From Apostichopus californicus (lineage: Eukaryota; Echinodermata; Holothuroidea; Aspidochirotida; Stichopodidae), in NCBI GenBank assembly GCA_020650975.1, contig JAIPMN010002921.1, forward strand, positions 751 to 24,054: a DNA stretch of 23,304 nt, given 5' to 3'. Made by a program: the position numbers and the translations under genes. Of the stretch, positions 1 through 8,779 are shown one piece after another. The notes beneath the pieces are model-generated. The model was given only the letters and a program-made list of their open reading frames with translations, searched no databases and had not been told where the DNA came from. Numbering within the stretch: the stretch's first letter is position 1; each line of letters begins with the position of its first letter.

Positions 1-2213
1 ACCAAGTACAACATCTGTAACCGGTACAAGTCCTACAGTGACTTCACATGAAACTACATCAGTATCTGAAACAAGTCCCGAATCCACTCCAGGATTTTCA
101 TCTACATCTAGAACATCAGTATCAGGCACTTCTGTTTCTAAGGAACCAAGTACAACATCTCTAACCGGTACAAGTCCAACAGTGACTTCACATGAAACTA
201 CATCAGTATCTGAAACAAGTCCCGAATCCACTCCAGGACCTTCATCTACATCTGGAACATCAGTATCAGGCACTTCTGTTTCTAAAGAACCAAGTACAAC
301 ATCTGTAACCGGTACAAGTCCTGCAGTGACTTCACATGAAACTACATCAGTATCTGAAACAAGTCCGGAATCCACTCCAGGACCTTCATCTACATCTGGA
401 ACATCAGTATCAGGCACTTCTGTTTCTAAGGAACAAAGTACAACATCTGTAACCGGTACAAGTCCTACAGTGACATCACTTGTAAAAAGTACATCAGTAT
501 CTGAAACAAGTCCCGAATCCACTCCAGGATTTTCATCTACATCTGGAACATCAGTATCAGGCACTTCTGTTTCTAAAGAACCAAGTACAACATCTGTAAC
601 CGGTACAAGTCCTACAGTGACTTCACATGAAACTACATCAGTAACTGAAACAAGTCCGGAATCCACTCCAGGACCTTCATCTACATCTGGAACATCAGTA
701 TCAGGAACTTCTGTTTCTAAAGAACCAAGTACAACATCTGTAACCGGTACAAGTCCTACAGTGACATCACATGAAACTACATCAGTATCTGAAACAAGTC
801 CCGAATCCACTCCAGGACCTTCATCTACATCTGGAACATCAGTATCAGGCACTTCTGTTTCTAAGGAACCAAGTACAACATCAGTATCCGGTACAAGTCC
901 TACAGTGATATCACATGAAACTACATCAGTAACTGAAACAAGTCCCGAATCCACTCCAGGACCTTCATCTACATCTGGAACATCAGTATCAGGCACGTCT
1001 GTTTCTAAGGAACCAAGTACAACATCTGTAACCGGTACAAGTCCTACAGTGACTTCACATGAAACTACATCAGTATCTGAAACAAGTCCCGAATCCACTC
1101 CAGGACCTTCATCTACATCTGGAACATCAGTATCAGGCACTTCTGTTTCTAAAGAACCAAGTACAACATCTGTAACCGGTACAAGTCCTGCAGTGACTTC
1201 ACATGAAACTACATCAGTATCTGAAACAAGTCCCGAATCCACTCCAGGACCTTCATCTACATCTGGAACATCAGTATCAGGCATTTCTGTTTCTAAGGAA
1301 CAAAGTACAACATCTGTAACCGGTACAAGTCCTACAGTGACATCACTTGTAAAAAGTACATCAGTATCTGATACTTCTGTTGTGAGTGGTACAAGTTTAA
1401 CCGATACAACACAGGAACACAGCTCATCACTATCAGGAACACCGCTCCCATCTCATGGCCTCACATCTTTTAGCAGTTCTTCTGCCACTGTTGGTGTCAC
1501 AAGATTGACCTCAAAATCTCCATCATCAGTTTTGGATACATCAAAATCTCCCACATCGGTGTCAAGTACATCTGTATCTGAAGAGCCAAGTACCACATCT
1601 CTATCTAGTGTTAGTCCTGAAATAACATCTGTTAGTGGCACAAGCCCATCATCAACACAAGTACACACTACATCATTTTCTAGAAAATCTGCTACATCAG
1701 TTTCGGGCACACCTAAGCCAGAAGGATCCACTAGTTCAGTGTCAGAGTCAGATACTTCTCCAGAAGCAATGTCATCCAAAGACTTTTCAAAATCTTCTTC
1801 ATCCATTACTTCACATTACAATACAATATCTGGTAGTACCAGGTCTTCATATGACAGCATATCAATAACATCTTCTCAGAGTGCATCATCTTTTTCAAAA
1901 GGTATGTCTGAAAGTACAGGAGGTAGTTCATCTTCTCCTGTCACCAAACACAGACCTTCTGCCCCAGGGACATTCTCAGAGACAACTTATACCTCTGCTC
2001 AAAGTTCTCATAGTCTTTCCCAATCCTCACCCAGTATTGACAGTACCACGCTGACTGCTTGGTCCCCTTCTTCCGTATCACCCATGACAGACTTCTCCAG
2101 TAGTAGTGAAAGTACAAGTCTCACCTCAACTCGCAAAAGTTCTTCTGAGTTGTCCAAAGAGTCCTCTACTTCCCTCTCCCCCTCATCATCTTCTGTTAGC
2201 CACTCTCCATCAG
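1..2213 (+). CDS. Ser-rich mucin (PTS) exon, 5' end cut by window
   Basis: Partial exon of a secreted mucin-like protein, about 737 codons, open from the first base (reading frame from base 2). Codons up to about 1377 form a 48-residue Ser/Thr repeat described separately. The rest (1378-2213) is non-repetitive but still dominated by Ser with Thr, Pro and a few charged residues. There are no cysteines before the donor, no hydrophobic segment and no globular domain, so it should be an extended O-glycosylated region. The exon ends at a good donor, CAG|GTATGA, after the first base of a codon, in the same phase as every later exon. The frame stays open into the intron as far as 2386, but composition changes abruptly from Ser-rich to hydrophobic at the donor, which supports splicing there. 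No initiation codon or signal peptide is present, so the gene starts upstream. The specific mucin cannot be named. Confidence 0.85.
2..1377 (+). repeat. 144-bp tandem coding repeat, about 9.5 copies
   Basis: Tandem array with a 144-bp period (48 codons). The anchor GTGAC(T/A)TCAC recurs at 38, 182, 326, 470, 617, 761, 905, 1049, 1193 and 1337. Spacing is 144 except after 470, where a one-codon insertion (HET replaced by LVKS) makes it 147. Each unit carries SETSPESTPG, then SSTSGTSVSGTSVSKE, then STTSVTGTSPTVTS. Copies are nearly identical at DNA level, which implies recent unequal exchange or gene conversion, so copy number is probably polymorphic. It codes for the densely O-glycosylated part of the mucin. 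Confidence 0.95.
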
Positions 2214-3707
2214 GTATGACAAATCTTTGCTTTTTAACTACAGAGATTATTTTCATTATTCATAATTGCTTCTTTCAGATGATTTTTGTCGGGTATAAGT
2301 TGTTAAAGGTGGTTCTAATTTACAATATTTTGTTTCATATTTTGTTTTTCTCCTCTTTTGAGAGTCATAATGACCTAGGTGATTGAAAATAGTTTTAAGA
2401 TTCTTGTTGCTGTTGTCTTGTTTTGAGAATTTTGAGAATTGAGCCTTTACTGTGCACATTGTTCGATCCATGTATAGTGTAACTTTAGTTCTCTCTGGCC
2501 TGTTGCCCCAACCGAGTTTCTCTCTGGCCAACTGTTCCATGGCATTCAAGTGTGGTAGTAACCCTTTGTTGTGTTCTGATATAATTACAATCTTATTTCC
2601 ATATGTAGTGTAGTCACAGCAATATCACATAACTTGCCATCATTCAATTCTATAGCCTCAGCAAGTCATTAGAAAGTTACATCATTATTAACTTGACTGA
2701 CCTCTCTTCCACTGTAACCAATTTCATTGTGGTGGTTTGGGTGATCATACAATCATAAACCATTATCAACAGGACTGCCATTCTGTTTCAACATTTTCAT
2801 AGTTATTACATCTTTGGAAAGCCAGCAAATGTATGGTTTCATCATGTCAAGGAGTACTGAGGCACTGCATCAAACAGTGGCACTGCAGCTGCAAATCACT
2901 CAGTATGAGACAGCAGCCACAAAATATGTCCCAGACAGCCTGGCTGCAGTGAAGCTGCAGTCCCTAGTTTTGAATTAATGCCTGGTACACATGTTTAATG
3001 TGAAAAGACCACAGGAATTATTCTGTCAATATCTGGGGAATATAGTTTATACAATGAAAACATTGTATAGTAAGTAACATGCAGATCACTGGAGTTGAAT
3101 GTTAGAGATATGGTCTCTGTAGCAAAGTATGCCTTGTTAGTTCAGTGAAGGAGCATCTTCATCGGATTAAGACATTCGAGCGTCGAAGGTTTGTATAACA
3201 TATCACCTTTTCAATGTGTGCTTTCAAATAACCGTTCTGAGGAGCATGATATAGTCAGGTTAAACTTAGTTCACCAAAATGTGATTTGGAGGTAGAATTA
3301 TTTTTCAAATTCATATCAAAACTAACAGTACTTTGCATTATTTTACAGCTAATCTTTATTGTGTCAGCAATAAACTGTCTAACCGGTGGGATAATATAAG
3401 GACATCATCATGATACAATTGGAATTTCATTACAGTTTGATGCATGTTTTGCTTTTTTTTATATTAATTCATAGTGTTAGTGGAAGGATTCAATCGATGG
3501 AACAAATCCACTCATATAGCTAAACTTTAGATTTGAGGATATGAGGGTTGCTATGATGTACCATCATCAATGTTAAACATATATTTTGCCACATAATTTT
3601 TCCATAGTTACAGAGAAATTTAAAAAAAAAATTCTCATTTCTTTACTTTATTCAAGTTTGTGTAATTTTCCAGGCAATTTATTTGTTTTTCTTTTCTTTG
3701 CTTACAG
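2214..3707 (+). other. Intron (phase 1)
   Basis: AT-rich intron between the Ser-rich exon and the 60-bp micro-exon, with donor GTATGA and acceptor TTTGCTTACAG. I see no exon-like Ser/Thr-rich or Cys-rich open stretch, RNA gene or transposon in it. A small CAG/CTG-rich patch at about 2870-2960 can form a short imperfect inverted repeat. I assign it no function. Confidence 0.75.
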
Positions 3708-3767
3708 TTAAGACTACCATGATGACTAGCTTAAGCAGTAGTCCTACCACTACCATCAGCAGTACAA
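3708..3767 (+). CDS. 60-bp Ser/Thr micro-exon
   Basis: Predicted 20-codon cassette exon reading, with the incoming split codon, VKTTMMTSLSSSPTTTISST. The acceptor has a pyrimidine-rich tract ending CTTTGCTTACAG and the donor is the near-consensus CAA|GTAAGT. It begins and ends in phase 1 and is exactly divisible by three, so including or skipping it keeps the reading frame. The composition (13 of 20 Ser/Thr) matches the mucin segments on either side. It is too short to be found by ORF length. The call rests on splice-site quality, phase and composition together. It may be an alternatively used exon. Confidence 0.65.
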
Positions 3768-5158
3768 GTAAGTTTTCTTTTATATTATTCATATATAATA
3801 TCAAGTACATGTGCCTTTCGTAACAGTTTTATGCAGGTTTTGGGGAACAATTAACAGTAATGATCGCAGGAAATTGTTCCTTCACATAAAAATATTTGAT
3901 AGACTGATTTCATCTTCAAGAACGGTGGCTTTAATGGTGTGCCAAGACACTGATTCATCCCTAATTTATCTTTATAAATAAAGGACTAAACAAATATTCT
4001 TCATACCATAAACAAGCATTTTGACAAGTAATACTAGAATAAAGGGTATACGGAGAGTATCTATGTTATGTATTTCCTCAAGTTGCCTCACGGAAACCTG
4101 GATGTCACCATTGAAAGATTTGACAAAGGCAAATCACAAAACTAACTCCATGGTCAGCATCAAAGAGATGTCAGCTGAAATGAAGTATGGGCTGCATTCT
4201 GTTCAATTACATAAGTTTCATACTATGGTGCTTCCCCCCAAAAAGTTACCCAGACCCTCTTACACTACCCCAACCCCCCTTCACCGATCAGAACAGAGAA
4301 AGGCTAAAGAAATTCCCTTGGAACTTGGTCTTAACCTTTTTACATTATCCAAGTTGTGATTTTGTTACTATAGTGTTTTTCTGACAACTATTTGACCAAC
4401 TGGTTTGACTTAACTGACTATGGACTCTGCTGACCTTTGGTGTGAAGTTATTTCCTTTAAGGAATGTAGAAGTAAAGGTGGGGAATGAGAGGTCTATATA
4501 TTAGTTTCTTCTTGAATAGAACAGTTTTAGAGAACTCATCCAAGCAAACAGTCCATGTTAATTTGCTGCTTGAAGCTAAAAAATCTTAGACTAATTTCAA
4601 TTCTAGCATCATGAATGTATATTTATCACTTTTTGGTGACATTATTTTGTTCCTGTTTTATGTTTGCTGCTTTTGTTTTTTCTTTTTTTTTCTTTTGTAA
4701 AATGAATCATCAGTTTCCTTTTATCAACTGCATGATGGTCAAGCCTGCCTATAGAAAAAGTCCTCCTCAAATTCACTGATAATTTGTTACTTGACAGCAT
4801 AAACTACCCAAATACTGCCATTAGGATTCATCCATGAGCGCACGTAATTAATTGACCAGTTACCTGTATGATTGTAAATACAATTGCTCTAATGGCCAGC
4901 ACTACTTTTCTGTGTGTGAAGACAAGTTTGGCTTAACCACTGAAATAGCACACTGTGTGTTTGATCATGAATTTGTGCAGAGGAGCATTCAGTATGGCTA
5001 GCATTACCAACTCGGGTTGATATTCAATCACCCCTGTTTTTGGCCAAAAATAGGGGACTCGGGTGGTACTTGCTATGGGCAGGAATAATGTGAAATAGGA
5101 GTGAAATAAATGGTCCACTTAAGATTAAGCCAAATGATATCTTAATCTCGTATTGCAG
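3768..5158 (+). other. Intron (phase 1)
   Basis: Intron between the micro-exon and the first CysD exon, with donor GTAAGT and acceptor TCTCGTATTGCAG. A 112-codon open stretch at 4021-4359 has ordinary mixed composition, no mucin bias and no flanking splice sites in phase, so I treat it as chance. Poly-T and poly-A runs are present. No RNA gene or mobile element is recognised. Confidence 0.7.
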
Positions 5159-5500
5159 CTCCTTTGTGCTACAGAGAAGTTTGCGAATATTCAGATTGGC
5201 ACAGCGACGAAGACTTCAATGGAAATACTATTACAAATCTGACTTTCCAAGAGACAGAGCTTATCTCAGACCTTACTGAAATTTACATTGACATTTGTAC
5301 TGAACCGCGAGACATTGAATGCAGAAAAGTTGACACAGAAGAAGATTTCTCTTCTACCGGGGAAGAAGTACACTGCGACACAACTGATGGACTTACCTGT
5401 ACTAACAATCCTAATACGACCACTCATTGCTCTGACTATGAGATTAGGGTAGAATGTTGCAGACAGGTGGAAGTTCCTTGTACATCTCCGCCATCCTCAC
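5159..5500 (+). CDS. CysD (WxxW) domain exon 1, degenerate WxxW motif
   Basis: Exon of 114 codons that is almost entirely one CysD domain (residues 4-108 of the exon), ending in a short TSPPSS tail. It has the family's ten cysteines in order: C-Y-R-E-V-C at the start, DIC, IEC, VHC, LTC, THC, the ECC pair, and VPC. The motif normally read CEWTxW is CEYSDW here, so the first Trp is replaced by Tyr. The spacing before the last Cys is two residues longer than in most of the later copies. Potential N-glycosylation sites are NLT and NTT. Splice sites are TATTGCAG|CT and CAC|GTAAGT, phase 1 on both sides. CysD domains in vertebrate gel-forming mucins sit between glycosylated segments and help organise the gel; the same role is inferred here. 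This is the most divergent of the nine copies in the window, and the only one not fused to a long Thr-rich segment within its exon. Confidence 0.88.
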
Positions 5501-6677
5501 GTAAGTTGTCGTATCACACAGCTGTCGATCATCATGTCAATAGGGCATGCTGTCGAGCTAATGTGATCATAAAACAAAACAAACAATACGTAGAATTAAA
5601 AGAAAGATATGATTCTGTGAAGTGTTATTTTCAACCTTTCCCATGTACACTTTTTTTATGTAAGAACTGGCAATGACATTTTGTCAGTTTAAAAAGCTTT
5701 TGAATTGTAATGTGCGAGGCCCAATTGCTAAGTTCCAATGCTGACACAGGTAAGTTTTCATTTGATTTGTTACAAAACAGTTACCCTTTGATAGGTGTTT
5801 ATGATAGTGCTTCATTCCAAGTGTCGTAACTTTTTTGAGTATCAAATGTTTGGTAAACAACAACAATCACTGAAGGATTAACAAATCTTACTTTGCATTC
5901 AGTTTTTACTTGGGTGTATATAAAGAACAGGTAAGTTTCAGTAACATTGCGGAATTATGATTTGTGAATTCAGTATTGCTTGTTAATTTGTGTATGTAAT
6001 CACATGCCATAAGTTAAATGGTTGTTTGAAATGCCTGCTCCATCTTAACTTTGGTTTGAGTTATAACTTCTGTAATGATTCGAAAATGCACATGAGTCAA
6101 ACCCAAGTGTGTCGGCATATCCGTGGCTTCAGTCGAAATGCCCATATTTTGTAGTATACTGACGCGTAATCATTCTCTTTATCTATCACGGCGATACGAG
6201 CTGACATTGGGATTTATTGTCACTTCATATAAAAAAAAATCACTTGGTCAGTTTTTATACAATGTTGAAATGAATTTTTTAGCAGTGATGCAAAAGCCTT
6301 TGTATTTGAAGGAATTGCATGTGTGAACAAAAAGATCAGAATGTAGATTTGCTCCACGTTCAGTGCAGGATGCATCTCACAAAGTGACGTTGCCTCAGTC
6401 GTAGCCAGTGTTGTAAAAGACATGCACCGATCCACACGGTTCATTTAATCATCAAGTTGCATTCGCGCAGGACTCTGAGTGCTATAGCTCAACGATCGCA
6501 ATAAAAATCTATTCTAAATGAAAGGTAAAGATATTACTGAGTATTCCTCTTGCATGATTGTTTTCCTGTACATGTCTTTGATATTTATTTGTGTCAGGGT
6601 AGAATCGAGAGAGCATCTCATACAACATGCACTGCTTCATTCATTTCCCGTAGACTAAAATATGTGTCAATTTTTAT

Positions 6678-6850
6678 CTCCCATAGACTGCAATATGTGT
6701 TAAATGTAATCTCCCATAGAAGGCAATATTTGTTTAAATTTCATCTCCCATAGACTTCAGCATGTGTTAAAGATAATCTCCCATAAATACTGTAGCAGCA
6801 TGATTTAAATTTATTCTCCCATTGATGGCAATGAGTCTAAAAAATTTAAT
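6678..6850. repeat. 33-38-bp degenerate repeat on CTCCCATAG
   Basis: CTCCCATA or CTCCCATT recurs at 6678, 6711, 6745, 6778 and 6816, each followed by variants of GACTGCAATATGTGTTAAAT. The same array reappears in the duplicated copy at 7164, 7198, 7231 and 7264. Spacing is 33-38 bp. It is non-coding and intronic, of unknown role. Confidence 0.75.
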
Positions 6851-7592
6851 CTTTCATCTTTTGTTTTTATGCAAAATTGCATCTCTTTGTGTGTAATAGT
6901 TTACCATAGGCTCCCTCATGAATTACATAAGATGAAGGTAGCATATAAGAAAAAGTTAGATAAATTCGGTTCTGAGGTGGCCTTTTGCTTCCTCCTTCTG
7001 CCAAATTTTATGGTACACAGACCAAAAATGGCTACCAACAATGATAATAATCAAGTATATTTCCTTGGGTATTTTGATAATCTGGCCATATTTGTGGAAT
7101 TCAAACATGAAAGAATTCTTTTAAAAAAAAGTAGCAATTGTAGCAATATGTGTTAATTGTAATCTCCCATAGAAGGCAATATTTGTTTAAATTTAATCTC
7201 CCATTGACTGCAGCATGTGTTAAATTTAATCTCCCATAAACAGCAGCATGTTTTAAATTTATTCTCCCATTGATGGCAATGAGTCTAAAAGATTTAATCT
7301 TCCATCTTTTGTTTTTAAGCAAAATTGCATCTCTTTGTGTGTAATAGTATACCATAGGCTCCCTCATGAAGTACATAAGATGAAGGTGGCATATACGATA
7401 AAGTTAGATAAATTCGGTTCTGAGGTGGCCTTTTGCCTCCTCCCTCTGCCAAATTTTATGGTACACAGACCAAAAATGGCTACCAACAATGATAATAATC
7501 AAGTATATTTCCTTGGGTATTTTGATAATCTGGCCATATTTGTAAAATTCAAACATGAAAGAATTCTTTTAAAAAAAAAAAGTAGCAATTTT
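6691..7592. repeat. Direct tandem duplication of about 450 bp in an intron
   Basis: Two adjacent copies: 6691-7143 and 7144 to about 7592. Both begin CAATATGTGTTAA, pass through a stretch containing CCAAAAATGGCTACCAACAA, and end at a poly-A run followed by GTAGCAATT. They differ at scattered bases and by a few small indels (the offset drifts from 453 to 448). Each copy starts with a short-period array built on CTCCCATAG. Both copies contain a similar open stretch, but the differences change amino acids freely, so I do not call it a gene. It could be a dispersed genomic repeat family. Confidence 0.9.
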
Positions 7593-8221
7593 TGCAGCAG
7601 GTTAAAATCTGGAGGTAATGCATATGGTTATGTGAATGAAACTCCTAAAGGTCATATGTATCTGGCCCAAGTGAAAGCAGGTTAAGAACTGCTTGTAGTT
7701 TATAAAAGTGTTTTCCACAGAGGCTCTGATCCTCCAAATTATTGTGAGCCATTGGTGAAGAGGTACAGTAGACAATTAAGTACCTCAGTGTTCATAAATA
7801 GTTAAGTGTGTCAATAACGTGCTTGTTCAAAAGTTGAGCTTGGGTGATCTGACAGTCTTGTATATTTGGGGGCATAACTGATGATCTTTAATTGTGCTGA
7901 ATTATAATTTGTTGTGGCCAACCATGAGAGTCTCAAAGTCAATACCATTTCAAGAGCTTGGATACATGGTGAAGGATTATGGGACTGATAAAATTATACA
8001 ACATAATTCAGAGAATTAAACTTGGTCAGAAAATTCTCATTCTGCCTTACAAATGAAAGGGTAAATTGTAGCATATGCAGGCCTATCATTAGTTGTTAAC
8101 TTCATCTACCGTGGTCAGTTGAAGTTTTAGAAGTAGGCATAGATAGTAGGGCAACAAGCAATTCGGTGAGTTTTCCAATGGCAGGTCTAACCAAGTTTTT
8201 TGGCTTAAACATTTCTTTCAG

Positions 8222-8779
8222 TGACAACAGTTCCTGAGTTCACAAGTGAATCACAAACAACATCTAATGAAGCAGAAACAACTACTCTGTATAGTGAAAC
8301 AACTACTAAGCTTACATCCACAAGTACAACATCACCACCAATAGAAGAGACCACTGCAGAGGAGGTGACAACTTACCCACAGGAAACGCCATCTGTCACA
8401 AATGGTCGTTCGACAACTCACTCCACAGCAGCACCGACATCACCTACGATGACAGCAACCCCAACTACCAGATCAACAGAAACACCCGAAGAGACCACAG
8501 GCCCAGAAACAACAATGGAGACTACAAAAGTCCCCACAGAGACCACCTTTAAGACAGTAGTACCTACGACTGTCTCAACAACATTTGGACGTACCCCATC
8601 TGTGTCAACATCGACTGTGGTAGTTACACCATCCCCTACCACAACCCGTGGACTGGAAGAGACAACGTCGCAAGAAGAGGTGACTACATCTGGTGTAACT
8701 CTGACACCAGAGGTAACACCAACTCAGGAACAAACAACCGTTCCTTCAACTGTCACTTCACCTAGTACAACCAACTATA
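8222..8779 (+). CDS. Thr-rich mucin (PTS) exon without CysD
   Basis: Exon of 186 codons with a Thr/Ser/Pro-rich, cysteine-free sequence and no tandem repeat of long period, so it is a spacer mucin segment following the first CysD domain. It contains two copies of the acidic motif that recurs in later exons: PPIEETTAEEVTTYP and, further on, PEETTGPETTMETTKVP. A third acidic patch (LEETTSQEEVTTSG) lies near the C-terminal side. The acceptor is TTTCTTTCAG|TG and the donor ATA|GTAAGT, both phase 1, and the length is divisible by three. Dense O-glycosylation is inferred from composition. In later modules the equivalent segment is fused to the CysD coding sequence in a single exon. Confidence 0.88.

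Larger units (their letters stand above)
5501..8221 (+). other. Large intron containing a tandem duplication
   Basis: Intron of about 2.7 kb between the first CysD exon and the following Thr-rich exon, with donor GTAAGT and acceptor ACATTTCTTTCAG. The main content is a direct duplication of about 450 bp at 6691-7592, listed separately. Two perfect donor-like strings (CAGGTAAGT near 5746 and 5928) lack a matching in-phase exon upstream and look like decoys. No RNA gene is recognised. Confidence 0.7.

Noticed and set aside
2870..2960. CAG/CTG-rich imperfect inverted repeat in the first intron as a structured RNA
   Set aside because: The stem is only about 8 bp with a long loop and no known RNA family features.
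4021..4359. 112-codon open stretch in an intron
   Set aside because: Mixed composition, no domain, no compatible splice sites and no mucin bias.
5690..5940. Perfect donor strings CAGGTAAGT near 5746 and 5928 as evidence for extra exons
   Set aside because: The upstream acceptor choices give an immediate stop in phase 1 or a length not divisible by three, unlike every other exon in the gene.
6869..7685. Two related open stretches within the intronic duplication (6869-7156 and 7335-7685)
   Set aside because: They look alike only because the DNA is duplicated. Differences between the copies are mostly amino-acid changing, and there are no splice or start signals.
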